Origin: Adiantum capillus-veneris
Lineage: Eukaryota; Streptophyta; Polypodiopsida; Polypodiales; Pteridaceae
Direction of reading: 5' to 3'
Length of the DNA: 64,000 nucleotides
Assembly: GCA_014529385.2 (NCBI GenBank)
Contig: CM043962.1
Span: 91,566,680 to 91,630,679, forward strand
Position numbers and translations under genes: made by a program. Within the stretch, counting starts at the first letter, position 1, and the number at the start of each line of letters is the position of its first letter. The notes beneath the pieces were generated by a model, which ran no database searches, was not told the origin of the DNA, and saw nothing but the letters and a program-made list of their open reading frames with translations. Of this stretch, positions 32,280-46,152 are shown piece by piece.

Positions 32280-33240
32280 TGTATGATTTTGTGGAGATTT
32301 GGTACTCTTTACACACAGAGCGGATTTTCATGCCAACTCTTGCAAAGAGCTTGATTAGATTGGGTCAATTGGACTCCCATGGCTTCAATGTATCTTTTGG
32401 TGATGGAGGTTGGAAGCTCACTAAGGGTAGCCTTGTTCTGGCAAAAGGTGCTAAGATGAATACATTGTATTCTCTTTGTGTAGCTAGTGTTGGGACCATA
32501 TTGTGGAGATCACTTAGTAGCCTCCAGTCTCTTTATGGCATCAGCGCTTGGGGCATATGTCACTAAAAGGCATGAAGTTGTTGGCACATGCAGGTTACAT
32601 TCTCATTTTAGATTTTAATAGCTTTGAATTTTGTGAGCATTGCATTTATGGTCAACATGCTCAATCTTCTCATAAGAAAAATGTTTCACATAGGCTATCA
32701 AAAAAGCTAGCATCAGTGTATAGTGATGTATGTGGGCCAATGCCCAATGCTTCTCTTGGTGGTGCTATGTACTTTGTTATGTTTATTGATGATCCTACCT
32801 GGAAGGTATGGGCATACCCCATTCGTAAAAAAGATATGGTGTTTGATGTATTCAAACAATGGGTTGCACTTGTTGAGACCCTTATAGGTTGTAAGTTGAA
32901 GTGCTTATGTATAGATAATGGGGGTGAGTTTATGTATCATTCTTTCACTATTTTGTATGTTGGGAAGGGTTTATGACGTGAGCTTAGTGCTCCCTATACA
33001 CCTCCTCAAAATGGTGTGGCAACGCATGAATAGAATATACAGGAAAAGCTGCACAATATGCTTTCTATGGCTCGATTGTCAGATGTATTTTGCGTTGAAG
33101 TGGTTATGATCGCTATGCATTTGATAAATCATGCACCTAGTGTTCTTTTGGGCTTTAAGGTGTCCGAAGAGGTATGGACATGTTTTCCACCACATCTTTG
33201 TGTGTTTGGCTGCGAAGCATATGTACATGTGCTTTAGGCA
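32280..33240 (+). pseudogene. Ty1/copia gag-pre-integrase and integrase fragment
   Basis: Pieces in order: LIRLGQLDSHGFNVSFGDGG and LTKGSLVLAKGAKMNTLY (pre-integrase), LGHMSLKGMKLL, FEFCEHCIYGQ (zinc-binding region), VYSDVCGPMPNASLGGAMYF and CIDNGGEF (two catalytic Asp of integrase). A stop at 32974 follows, then ELSAPYTPPQNGVA in a broken frame with the third acidic residue region degraded (ATHE instead of AERM). It ends FGCEAYVHV, where another copia LTR begins at 33241. Closest in the window to the copia at 60-64 kb. Confidence 0.88.
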
Positions 33241-33469
33241 TGCTGGAAATAGGGTTGCAAAAAAACACACACAACTTGGAGAAGATGAAGAAGCTCAAGG
33301 CACACAACAAAGAGTAGTATTACTTAGTGTGCAATGGAAAGATAACTTAGCCTTAGAGTCATGGGCGTATATACAATGCACAGGGGGAAAAACCTCCTAG
33401 TGAGGGAAAAAATGCCTTAGTGGTCCTAAATCTGTTCACACACATCACTACCACATGTATATGGTAACA
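33241..33469 (-). repeat. Copia 3' LTR (truncated element)
   Basis: In minus orientation it starts TGTTACCATA and ends CAGCA (the family end is CCAACA). It matches the LTRs at 53363-53590, 58310-58538 and 50604-50832. Confidence 0.88.
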
Positions 33470-34627
33470 AGTCCCCCTAGGAGTGATGTGTTGAACAAGA
33501 GATGGCACATAATGTATACGGAAGTGCCATGCCCTGAGAGCATGATCAATCCACAAAGGGGAGTAAGCCCAAAGCTCTGTGGAAAGCTTCAAACTTCTCA
33601 CGAGGCAATGCCTTTGTAAACAGATTTGCAAGGTTGTCTTGTGTTAGTACATAAGCCAAGTTGATATCTCCTGCTGAGAGTCTCTCCCTGACATAGTGGT
33701 AACGCACCTCAATGTTCTTTGTGCGAGCATGAAAAATTGGGTTCCACCCAACTGCAATCCGCTCTGACTGTCAGTGTAGATGATGTTGGCAATGTCCTGT
33801 CCAACACCCAAATCAGCCCTAAGGCGTATGAGGCATACACACTCAACTATAGCCAAGAAGACTGCTATGTACTTAACCATAAAACTGAAAGTGTCCACAA
33901 TAGATTGCTTCTTGCTCAACCATGATATGCATGAACTGTTGAGCATGAAACAAAAGCCACGTGAACACTCGCACGTCAAAACAACCAGTCCAATCTGAGA
34001 AAGAGCATGTAAATCTGGTGGCAAGGATTCCCCCTTGGGATAAACCAAGCCAAGATGCAAAGTCCACTCAAGTATCAAAAAATCGTATTGACAACCTGCC
34101 AATGCTTAGACCGTGGCTATGCATAAATCTATTGACTTGTGAGGCTGCAAATTGAATATCAGGCCTTGTATTACATACATAAATAAGGCATCCAACAATA
34201 GTTTGGTAAAGAGTGACATCGGTAGGATCACCATCATCATGAAGTTTCAATTTCAGACCTGTTTCCATGGGAATAGCAATAGGTTTGCAACCGTCAAGTC
34301 CAAACTTACATAGCAATCTCTCTATGTAACTTGTTCGACACAAGGCAATACCACCATCACAATGCTTAAATTGTATGCCCAAGTAATGATGTAGCAGTCC
34401 CAAATCTTTTATCTTGAAAGTAGGATTTAAATTAGCCTTAAATTCAGCAATATGTGTCTCATTGGGTCCAGTGATCAACAAATCATCAACATAAAGAATG
34501 ACGATGAGAATCCTCATGCTTTACATACAAAGTGCTTTTTGTTGGACTGTTACGAAAGCCTTGTTTGACCAAACGTGTGTCAATTTTCTCATACCAAGCA
34601 CGAGGAGACCGTTTCAACCCATACAAA
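33241..34627 (-). mobile_element. Truncated copia: 3' LTR, RNase H and end of RT
   Basis: The LTR at 33241-33469 (229 bp) matches the LTRs of the complete copia at 53363-58538. A purine-rich tract on the minus strand lies just inside it (33470-33480). RNase H and RT pieces follow with stops: LYVDDLLITGPNE (about 34490, catalytic Asp pair intact), FKIKDLGLLHHYLGIQF, PIAIPMETGLKL, TRPDIQFAASQVNRFM, SWLSKKQS, YTDSQSGLQL. Homology ends at about 34627 after the RT block that reads RAWYEK in the complete copy; the 5' part is missing. It abuts the plus-strand copia fragment on its left. Confidence 0.9.
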
Positions 34628-34878
34628 GTTGTCACTTGAGTCTCGGTTGTTCTTGACTATCTTATGTACAACTAACTAGAATGATACCTTGGTCTCACTA
34701 TGATGTACAAAAATGAATCAAAGACTACGTCATTTTTGTGCTAATCCTTGTCCTTTGTTTAAATCCAACTGTCTTTTGAAAAATTATGTTCTTTTGTGTA
34801 TAATTAGTATAAGTTTAAAAATAGCAACACGCATACACACACACACCTCTAACACTCTCGCATGCACATATACCAAAG
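34628..34878. other. Short unassigned segment left of the LARD-like element
   Basis: No gene. The last five bases, CAAAG, form the left copy of the element's target-site duplication. Confidence 0.6.
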
Positions 34879-35792
34879 TGTTGGGAGGCGTTGTAGCACG
34901 ACCTAATCGCAATCCACATAAAATTATCAAATCCGTGGATCGACAACCCGGCTAGGGCATGGAAGAATGAGCATCGGATGAATAGGAATAGAGGATTCAA
35001 GAGATCACCTCTCCAATGCAAGTAGAGATTAGCCATGGCAAGACTAACTCTAAACCTACTTTAATCACTAATCAATCAATCTCCTACACACATCAAGTCC
35101 ACCGAAATCCGATTTACCATAGACTAGAAACTCCAAGCACACACTAATTACCACATGTCAATCACGACACTTCATCAATAGCTACACACACGAGGTGAAT
35201 GGTGCTAGAGCTTCATAACACCTATTAACACACAAGCAAACAATAGGGCACACACACTAATTACAAGATTAATACCATACTTAATCAACCTAATTAGTGA
35301 TGCTAAATATCACAAATCGAATGCTTATGAAAGAATAAGAGTGGTTAATAGAAAGAAGTACATACGTCTTTCAAGTCTATACTACTTCATGACAAGATGA
35401 AATATAGAGAAGAAGAGACTAATGAGAAAATAAGGATTAGATTAATCAAGAAGAGCTTACTCTAATTACAATGGTTAGCACTAGCATAAGCATTAAGCTC
35501 AAGGCTAGGCCATAGAGTGAACACTCTAGAGAGAGGGAACTCTCAAAAGTGGATCCTCAAGAGTGAATACTCAAGAATGAAGCCTCCTTGCCTAAAGGCT
35601 TCCTTTTAAGGGCTTTTACCACAATCCCTTCTACTATGGGTTTAAGCTTGAGCCCTCAAACCACCATATACAACTTTGGAACTCCAAGTGAGTCCAAGAC
35701 TTATACAAAGTGAGTGGGAAATATTGTGACATCCATAGCATATCTTCCGCTTGATGTATATTCGGTGTAGTCTGTGTTAGCCGCTGCTAACA
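34879..35792 (-). repeat. LARD-like element 3' LTR
   Basis: Left repeat, 914 bp. It aligns throughout with the right LTR. The size difference comes from small indels; the right copy has extra sequence near 46415-46430 and 46670-46690. Confidence 0.93.
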
Positions 35793-35805
35793 TTCCCCCC
35801 TTCCT
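35793..35805 (-). promoter_or_regulatory. Polypurine tract of the LARD-like element
   Basis: The minus strand reads AGGAAGGGGGGAA directly before the 3' LTR. This is the expected position for plus-strand DNA priming. Confidence 0.8.
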
Positions 35806-37369
35806 AATTTGGCGCATGTCCTCGTGTGCCGGTGAAGCAAGACATCGAGACATGGTAAAAAGCAAGTCCATGAAAGAAATGTTGAGCTGCAAAACATAAG
35901 AACAAGTAATGAGCATCAAAGGCCAACAAGGGTACAAGACATGAAGTACAATGAACAATCATGCAAAGTGAATTTTTTGCTTCTAAAAGATGGGTGTGAA
36001 TCATAGTCAAAAACTAAACAACATAAAGCAAAAAAATGCCTATACTTTGTGAAGATTAAACCACTTGAAATTTCAGATTTATGCATGAAACACAAGCAAT
36101 CAATTATGACCCTAGGCTAATGCAAGTTCATAAATCTATTAGCCTAAAAATTATGTGACCAATCTTAATAAATCATTCAAGTCTATCATGTCTATGGGTT
36201 ATAAAAAAACTCCTAATCTATTAGTACATTGTCATAGCTTTTTGAAGCTCATGGAAGTTTTGATTTTGTCATTCATTGAAAAAATTAAAGCACAATACAA
36301 GGCTACCACAGCAAGGCAAGTCTAGGTACGACTATCAGCTCCTCGAACCCTCAAGAAGGTGTTCCAAAAGCCTACTAGCCTTCCAAGGCGACGGCTAACC
36401 CTTATCAGCCCAGGGCATCGGTTTAGGGCCTTGACCAAGCGAGGCAAGGTGATTCCCCTCGCCTGCCAGGTGCCAATAAGGCTCTAGGCCTCACATAGAC
36501 ACAACATAACATATAAATTTTCTTTTCATGTGTCTAGTAGCATTTTTGCTACTTTTTCTTGACCCTTTTTTGCTTCATTCATTCATTTTTTTAGCACTTT
36601 TTATTGCTTCCAAGATGAGATGCTAATGGCAATCGGACTAAAGGACTAAAGCCTAATCGTAGCCCTAGGTCATATTAAAATTGAATGGAGTATTAAGACT
36701 ATCGTTAAGAGTTTAGGACTAATGAGAAATGAATCTATATTAACCTAAGGTCAAGGCCAATTACCTATGATTAACACACATAAAACCTAACTTTTTGATG
36801 AGTTAATTTTCACAAAGCAAAGTGTTGAAACTTTAGGATGCCTAGCCTTTGGACATGAAAGAACCATAGCTTAGAAGCAAAATTTCACTTAAGCTAAGCA
36901 AGAGAATGAAGAGATAAACAAAAGAGCAAAATCATGGAAGGATTACACATATTCATGCTCTTTGTGCATCATTGAGCAAGCATCCCCTTTGTTTAGAGAA
37001 GTCTCTTGATCTTTTTATTTGCAAAAGAAGCTGGTTTGAAGCTAAGTGTAAACACAAGCTCCAAAAGCCAATTATTAAAAAGCAAAAAGCACACAAAAAC
37101 ATTAATGAAAACTAAAGCTAGGGTCTTGCATACGCGATTTTGCCAAAGGAAAATAATCCAAGGGAAAAAAATGCCTTTGGTTATGCACATGATGCTCTTT
37201 GTAGCAAATTTATTCATACATAACAACCATGAGAGAGATAAAATGAGCTTCTTCATAAGCAAATTTTATAATTTTTACAATCTCTCCTATATGATTCAAA
37301 GTAGATTAGTTTCTAGCTCACTTGAAGTATGGAATTAAAACAAGCCAAGAGCTAAAAATAATGCAACTT

Positions 37370-38570
37370 TTGAATGAAATGAAGTGGCTCTTGAAAGCCG
37401 AATTTCACAATTTAAAGCTTTTCAGAAAGTTGTATAACAACTAGCTCATGAAATTTTACAATTTAAGAGCACGCTATGAGCTAGAGATGACTGCAACTTG
37501 ATGAAATGAAAATGAATGGCTCTCAATAGCCAAATTTTGTACTTGAAAGCTCAAAAAATTTGGCTAAACACTAGCTCAAGTGAAAAAAAATTTAGACCAA
37601 GCTATGAGCTAGCATGTATATAAATTTTAATCCAAAGATTTGGAATGGCTCTAAGTAGCCAAATTTTGCAATATTTTGCAATGTCAACTCCCACTTTGAT
37701 CAATGAAAGTTCAACTTTGCCACACCCCTTCAAAAAACTCAAATCATTAGTGCTCTTAGGCATTTGGAATTTCAACACAAGCACTAAAGAAATTTTCAAT
37801 CAATCATAAGCCCATAATTTTCATGCTCTCTCTTGGCCATCAAACAAGCTTGATTTTAGTGCTATGCAAGGTTTTTTTTTTCATTTAAATCAAGCACTAA
37901 AATGCATATCCAATGCCATTTTCAAGCATAAAATCCCAACCAAACAAACACAATTCATCATCAAGTGTAACTCTCACATGAAGCTCACATGCTTTTCAAA
38001 AAGAGCTTGACATTAGTGCAATGAAAACTTCAATCAAGCCGAGCACTAAACCATGCACAAGTCAAATTTTTAGTGCAAGTAAGGAAATTACACAATCATA
38101 ACATACACTCATTGCCAGCCTGCTTGCTCTTACATAGCAAATATGACATACATATCAAAGAAACGAGTATGAACGCCATTTGCAGCGGGGTCACGACCAG
38201 GCGAATAGGGGGTTGAGTGGCGGCCCAAGGTCTCTCATCGCTTGGCTCTGACCTTCTTTGATTTGCCTTTGGTTATCAAATAGGCTCAATTTTAGTGTTC
38301 TGCGCTTGGTTTTCACATTCAAATTAAGCACTAAAATATAACAGCATTATCAAGGTCAAGTTTTGATGCATGCTATTGCACCCAGCACTATCACAATCAA
38401 AGCTTACATGAAATATGTCCTTTAGTGCAATGAAATGCCAATTAAACCAAGCATTGAACCATGCATAAGCCAAAAATTTGGTGCAATGCGACTTTATCTA
38501 TGCATGGAGATGATCATGGAATCATAGCTCTCATTTAGCAATTATGCCATGCATATCATAAGAGATAAAA
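37370..38570. repeat. Degenerate direct repeats in the LARD interior
   Basis: Blocks containing GGCTCT...AGCC(A/G)AATTT recur near 37385, 37518 and 37645. A larger block (about 37842-38150: TTTTAGTGCT, AAGCACTAAAAT, TTAGTGCAATGAAA, ACCATGCA) recurs about 430 bp further on (38270-38570). These old tandem duplications form the non-coding interior. Confidence 0.6.
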
Positions 38571-39276
38571 ATCATAAGATGAAGTAAATGTCCTCTCTCT
38601 AGAAGCCGTCAATGCCCAATTTTGTGGAGGAATCCCAATCCTCGAGTGAGTACTTCCGAGCGCACAAGAAACCGAGCAAGCGTATACAATGAAAAAGACT
38701 TGATCAAGACATCAATCATTACTCTATAGAGGGTAGTGTAGCAAAGTAAATAAAAAACCCAACATAACCCTAGCACAACCCCCCTAAGGTTCAACCAGGA
38801 TACGGGGTATTTTTTGCAGCCCCAAAAACATGGTGCGGCAACCCCATGCATAATATCATGTGAGCCATCATTAATGAATCATACATACATGGTTCAATTC
38901 TTCTAATTGCCCATACTGTCTTTGTTGCAACTTGTACTTCGGGCCAAAATTCTCTGTATCCCTTTGTGCAGATGCATATCCTCTCCCACCAATAGGTTCA
39001 ATGACTGTAACAAACTCACGCTTATAGCTATCCTCCTCCAATACCACACTTACATCCACAAAGATTAGCTATCCTCCTCCAATATCACACTTACCTCCTC
39101 AAAGATTGGCCTCTTCTTCTTCACAACTTTCTCCCTTATATTTGACATATTCATCTCTTGACTTTGCAAACCCATTTTTTCGATCGCGATAATTTTTCAC
39201 TAGTTTTGTAAAAATCTAAGCAGGACTTTTCCTTCTCCTCTTGCTCTCAAGCGGCATTTTTTGCTTCAAGGACTTC

Positions 39277-39278
<2 letters not shown>

Positions 39279-39370
<92 letters not shown>
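39279..39370. repeat. Compound microsatellite (GT)n(GA)n
   Basis: GT at 39279-39318 changes at once into GA at 39319-39370. The same compound and order occurs at 43201 and 48085. Confidence 0.95.
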
Positions 39371-39372
<2 letters not shown>

Positions 39373-39602
39373 ATGAGGCACAACAAGGTGAGTACAAATC
39401 TCATGATGTGATTCCATTCAGGAGGTAGAGTGGTAAAGTGGTTTGCATCTTAGATTCCAAAGAATCTTAGGGAAAAAGGATTTTTTTCTAAATGTTGCGG
39501 AATATGTTCTGACAATTCAATGAAAACTGTCAAAAGGCAGAATCTTGTGCATATGTCTTTGTGAAGATCAACGTGTCGCTTGCTCCTGGCATTTTATATA
39601 AC

Positions 39603-39604
<2 letters not shown>

Positions 39605-39677
<73 letters not shown>
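39605..39677. repeat. (CT)n microsatellite
   Basis: 73 bp of CT inside the LARD-like element; flanks do not match LINE ends. Confidence 0.95.
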
Positions 39678-39678
<1 letters not shown>

Positions 39679-39737
39679 ACAGAAACCCAGGACTAGTTGC
39701 AAAGGGTATACCTTTCTCCATATCAGTGTTCGAGAAA

Positions 39738-39858
39738 AATCATTTTTCCAAACATACAAAATTCCTTACCTTGAATTTAGCAAGAGAAAACTTTAGAAAA
39801 TTAGGTTTATTTTGAGGCCTTTTACACTTGCCCTCAACTGGCATTTTTGACTAAGTAG
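39738..39858. repeat. Inverted partial copy of the element at 40953-41427
   Basis: TCATTTTTCCAAACATAC... through AACTGGCATTTTTGA is the reverse complement, with indels, of about 41099-41308. A short word, CAGTGTTCGAGAAAAAT, also appears in direct orientation at about 39724 and 41057. Confidence 0.75.
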
Positions 39859-40363
39859 ATATTGTTGTATCGTAGTCACACTCAAGTAGTACAACTTTTG
39901 GAATATTAAGGGGACATGACCTACTGGACATACCCTCAGTCCATCCGTTTTTATTACACAAAATCTTGATAAATTCCAATTGCATGGTTGAATTGATGCA
40001 GAGCTCCCCTGCAGCAATGGACTTCGATCTTGATACCTCATGCCACGGAAAGGCTCTTCGAACTCCAGAGCTAAGCTAATCGAGTGCAAAGCCATAGCTG
40101 TTGCATACAGTACGCACTCACTTAAAGAAAAACTCATCGCAAGCCACTTGCAGCCTTGCTGCACATCGTCCAGCATATGGCACATGCCACCATGCTTCAT
40201 ATCCTCGGTCGCTAGCTTTGCCAGATTGCCCACGTGCCCCCAGGTCGCCATCCTGTATCCTCCCCTTCTTCACTATAGTCTGCGTATCCAATCGGCAACA
40301 CCTCTAGGCTCTCTCTTATGGTAGAGAGAGAGACAACATCGTTCAAATCAGTAAGCCTAGTGT

Positions 40364-40364
<1 letters not shown>

Positions 40365-40436
<72 letters not shown>
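40365..40436. repeat. (GA)n microsatellite
   Basis: 72 bp of GA. The following 500 bp (40437-40940) is relatively GC-rich and unassigned. Confidence 0.95.
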
Positions 40437-40438
<2 letters not shown>

Positions 40439-40952
40439 CTAGATTTTTATCTCCCTTGCATCAAAAGTCTGACTCCCTTGCGACCTTGTTCTCACACATC
40501 CATCTACAATCTGTGCGCGCGCGTCTGTGTTTTTTCCTTAGGGCGGGAAGGAGACGGAGATGGGAGCTCAGTGGAATCACAATCACAGGAAGGGTGAAGC
40601 ATGCAATGGCTTGGGAGGCAGGTCGATAGGCGTGCAGGAAGGGAGGGGGAAGTATGCAGTGGGTTGGGAGGCAGGTTGCGAGACTTGGATGCAAGGCTCT
40701 TCTCTGCTTGACTGTGAGAGCTTAGAGCTCAAATGGAGTGCTGCAGATTGGCGCCTCGCAGCAGCAGCAGGAGTGCAACACGCACAGCTTTCAGCGAGAC
40801 GAGCTTGCTTCATATACAGATATTAAAAATGCGGCATCACGGCAGGGCTTATTGTTGTAGAGGGTGGTGTATGACAGGAGGAGGCAAGGAGGGCAGAAGG
40901 TGGAGAGGGCGACTATAGGATGAAGAGAGTCGACGACGACGATAACTTTTCC

Positions 40953-41427
40953 TACTGCAAGGAGCGCGCGTCGGCGCGTGGTCGAACAGAGTCTCCCAAA
41001 AACAGTTTTTATAAAACTTGACAAGACTTTATTTTTTTTCTCTGAGCTACCAAAGCAGTGTTCGAGAAAAATATGTCTCAGCATAATACGTTTTCAATTT
41101 CAAAAATGCCAGTTGAAGGCAAGGAAAAGGGAGAAATTCTGCCTTAAAATAGAGAAATTTTCAAAAATGCCGGTTGAAGGCAAGGAAAAGGGAGAAATTC
41201 CGCCCCAAAATAGAGAAAATTACTGTAAAACCTGAAAAATAAAACTAATTTTCTAAGATTTCCTCTTGGACAATTCAAGAAAGGGAATTTGTATGTTTGG
41301 AAAAATGATTTTTTCTTTACACTGGACCAAAAGAACACATTCCCCGAAATGTAACACCTCAAAAAGTTTGAATATACCTACTTTTTTTGGAGGGTCGTGT
41401 GCACGCCGACGTGCGGTCCTTGCAGTA
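40953..41427. mobile_element. MITE-like element with 33-bp terminal inverted repeats
   Basis: The left end TACTGCAAGGAGCGCGCGTC (40953) and right end (41395-41427, ending GTCCTTGCAGTA) are complementary over about 33 bases with a few mismatches. The interior is non-coding and contains a 61-bp tandem duplication (41099-41220, unit with AAAATGCC, GTTGAAGGCAAGG). I see no clear target duplication, so the superfamily is not assigned. Confidence 0.55.
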
Positions 41428-41525
41428 AGTAATGACATACGGCAAACTTTGATTCTCGCCCTTGCTATATAATACTTGGTGCAAAGTTTGACACCGACGA
41501 GCTCGTCCGTCCTCGTTGTAGGTTG

Positions 41526-41529
<4 letters not shown>

Positions 41530-41587
<58 letters not shown>
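41530..41587. repeat. (TC)n tract beside the RanBP1 pseudogene
   Basis: 58 bp of TC ending 16 bases before the RanBP1 start codon. Confidence 0.95.
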
Positions 41588-41590
<3 letters not shown>

Positions 41591-41603
41591 CACTTCAGTC
41601 CAA

Positions 41604-42166
41604 ATGGATGCTAAGCACTCAATGAAGAGAAAGAGCCCGTGGAAAATGCCGCTACAGAGGAAGGTGATGATGCAAGATCTGCAATTGAGGAGGAAGACAC
41701 AGGTGCCGTATCATCAAGCTTGATGCCCTTGCTGTCAGTATTGGCAAGGAGAATGAGAACGTTCTCATTGACCTAAAGGCCAATTAGCTATACCAATTTG
41801 ATAAGGACGACAACCAGTGGAAAGAGAGAGGTATGAGGCAGGTGAAGCTACTCCAGCATAAGAAGACCAAAAACGTTCGATTGGTCATGAAATCTATGCA
41901 AATCACACAATCGTTCCCTTCTATAAGTTGCTTGTAGGAACATGAGGGTAGTGACAAGGCTTGGGTGTGGCATTTCTTCTGATTTTGCAGAAGGAGAGTT
42001 GAAAGATGAAATGTTTTGCATTTTCTTTGTTGGGAGTGTGGAAAATGCTCAAGCATTTACAAAAAGCTTTTGAGGCTGCTCAAAAGGAGATGTCAGGCAC
42101 CCCAAGGAGGTGGGCGAGTTTCTTGAGGGGCTAAAAGTTGGTGACAAGGAGGCCAAGAGTGAATAA
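41604..42166 (+). pseudogene. RANBP1: RanBP1 processed pseudogene
   Basis: Ran-binding protein 1 helps RanGAP hydrolyse Ran-GTP at the nuclear pore. Here the Ran-binding domain is readable over several frames: KLDALAVSIGKENENVLIDL, FDKDDNQWKERG, VKLLQHKKTKNVRLVMKS, EHEGSDKAWVWH, SDFAEGELKDEMFCI, GSVENAQAFTKSFEAA, KEVGEFLEGLKVGDKEAKSE and a stop at 42164-42166. Frameshifts and stops (for example TAG at 41788) kill it. The colinear domain without introns suggests a retrotransposed cDNA. No poly-A follows; instead a (TC)n lies just upstream. It sits on the strand opposite to the surrounding LARD-like element. Confidence 0.88.
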
Positions 42167-43309
<1,143 letters not shown>

Positions 43310-43599
43310 GTTTAATGCACCTCGCGGCAAAACAGGCTTGATGAGAATCCAACAGACGAGCGTGTGTGTGTGTGTGTATGTGTTGGAATCCGGCCCGAAA
43401 AGAGGGCAACACGGAACTCGCTCCTCTCTTGGATGATATTAGTCATTGAAGACACCCTTGTGCAGCAACTCGATTAGATACGCCCGCAGAATGGCACGAC
43501 TCCGAGACCAAGAAGGCAGGCAACGGTTGCTAGTTGTCAAATGGCGAGTAGCGTGTGCATGGCGGTGTGTGTGTGTGTGTGTGTGTTTATGAGCACAAA

Positions 43600-46130
43600 A
43601 AGTGCAAATGGTGACAAAAATGGGCACCGAAGAGAGGAGTTAAGGCGGGCCAGTGGAGTTTAGCTTGCTTTGTGTGTGTGAGTCTAATGCGCCAAGCGAA
43701 GCCCGCGCCATCCGACTGTGTTGAGAGAGCGCCATTCCAGGCAAGTGGCTGGCTAGCCCCATCGACTAAGTCTCATGGTCAGCAAGTGATTTTGTTTACG
43801 TTTTTATTTTCATTGAAAAATTTGTTAGGAGCTCGCTCCCATGCCAACTTGAGGATAACTGCATGTGGTTCAGCTATGAGCCAACTTCATTAAGAGAGAG
43901 TTGTCTCTTTTGGGGACGTTTGCTTACTTGAACAAGTGTATGTAAAGCCATTCGAGAGAGAAGAAGTGAGAGCAAGTCACAAAATATGCAATTATGACGT
44001 CTTGTCTGTACGAGTTAAAAAATTTCACAACATGATCATGCCTCGGCATCCAATTTTCCTTAAGGCAATTGATAACGTGTATACGGATTTGTTTTGAATT
44101 AGTAGCAATCCATGCACAAGTTTGGTCATCAATTGGTCATTGCATATACACAAAATGAGTGATCCAATTCTTGACCATCCCAAACTTGATTAACAATCAT
44201 CTCAAAATCATTTCTCGTACCCAATTGCCCTCGTCATCCCAATCCAATTAAATTTATCATATGGGTTTGCAAGGCTACACATTAGTGGATTTCGGTTACA
44301 AGTACACACATGTTACCACATCTTTGCCATGTTCATCTCTTTTGCAAAACCCTTCCCAATGATCATCATTGCAACTTGGGTTGCTCAATTCCAATATCCC
44401 ATATCATTCAAGCCCAATGAGGCTTGTCATTTAGGTTTGCGAAGCTACATGATCAACTCATAGGCACTCTATATCCAATAAATTTAGCACATATGGTAGT
44501 GTCATAGCACCTCAATCATCCCCAATTATGCACAAATTGAGTCATTTAATGCAAATCCAAATTGATTTATGATGTACATACCAATATTTAGGTCTAATAA
44601 TCATCATAATTGGTAATTGCTCCCAATTATTCATCCACAAATTGAATACCGAATGCCATTGAGTAGGCACACACATTAGTGCATTTTTTTCATGTTCATC
44701 AAATTGATTCATCATTATCATGGAAATACACTAAAAATTTACACAATTAAATACCAATTGAGTGATCTATCCCAATTGTCCAAGCCAATTGTGACACACA
44801 TATCAACTAGTTGGACAAATTAATCATCATAATTGGTAAAAAATACAAATTATTCATTCAAGGACCGGATTGCACATGCCATTGAGTAGGCACACACACC
44901 CAAATTTAGGCCAAAAATTTATGCAATTAATGCATTAATTTCACATTGAAATTCTCAAATTGCAAACTCAATCAAGCATAAGTGAATGCATGCATGCTCA
45001 ATTTCTAAAAATTTAACACTGTTTTGACCCAATCAAGCAATGCGCACACTAAAAAATTAAGCATAAATGATCAAATTTGGCTCAATTGGCAATGCATTTA
45101 GGCTTAGACCTAATGATGTCACACACTTTTTATGATCATTTCACAATCAAAAATCATTTAGGTGCCCTAATTGACCATCAATCATAGAAAATCAAGTGGT
45201 CTTGGATAGGCACACACACTCAATTTTTGCCCTATTTTTTGGCAATTAGGCTTATCCAATGATTGAATTACCTTAACATACACATCATTTACATGATTGC
45301 ATACTCATAAATCATCTATTCCATCAATTTTTATGTATGCACACATTCAAGATTACGTGCATACACACTTGAAATTTTTGACAGTTTTTTTCCCTCTTTG
45401 GTGCATACACACACACAATGATTTGTATGCACACACATGAATTCTTGATGAGAATTATACATTATTTGGATACACACAAAGTTCATTAGTCACAATTGAC
45501 TATCAATTTCATTCCAAGTGAATCAAATTAGGTGCAAAGAGTAGGTCAATTTGTGTTACACACCTAATTTTAGCAAATAATTAGCACATTGAACCTCATT
45601 AATCAATCAAGAATTGACATAGCAAGTGAGTGCAATTAGATTATAATTACACTCCAAGCTATTCCTTTTCTCCACGCGAAGACGCATCATTGTGTGTGCA
45701 CCATCAAATCGGCTCCAAAATTGACCATTTGTAGGTCAAAATTCAAGCACTCAAATCATCAAATTAAGCATAAATTAGCACAATTATTGATTAGAGTGAT
45801 GATTCCACCTCTTGAAAGGAAAATAATCATACATTACACTTCAATTGTTAGTGGTTAGGTTAGCAAGGATAGTCAAAATTAGTAAAAATTAGCATGAAAT
45901 TAGTACAATTATCATGAAAACGAAGCGAAATTAGCTAGGGTTAGTATGAAATTAGTAAAATTGGGGGTGGAATTAGGGGTTTGGGGTATTCATAACTCAA
46001 TATTAGCATCAATTTCTTGCACAAAATCATCAAATCAAACCAAAAATTGAGTACACATACTCAAAAACCGAAAAATTAGGAGTGAAATTACTCTATTCTA
46101 CACATCCTAAACTCACTAGCTTAGGTTATC
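43600..46130. other. AT-rich non-coding LARD interior
   Basis: No open frame of note. Words such as GCCATTGAGTAGGCACACAC recur (about 44657 and 44877), pointing to an old repeat of roughly 220 bp. The stretch leads to the primer-binding site. Confidence 0.6.
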
Positions 46131-46150
46131 GATCCCCGGCAATGGCGCCG
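46131..46150 (-). promoter_or_regulatory. Primer-binding site, tRNA-Asp-like
   Basis: The minus strand reads CGGCGCCATTGCCGGGGATC two bases inside the 5' LTR. Plant tRNA-Asp ends in a sequence complementary to TGGCGCCGTTGCCGGGG, so the match is good with two differences. This primer is common in plant Ty3/gypsy and LARD elements. Confidence 0.8.
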
Positions 46151-46152
46151 AA

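Noticed and set aside
37006-37338. AT-rich frames inside the LARD-like element
   Set aside because: Low-complexity, lysine- and leucine-rich products without domains; no gag or pol similarity.
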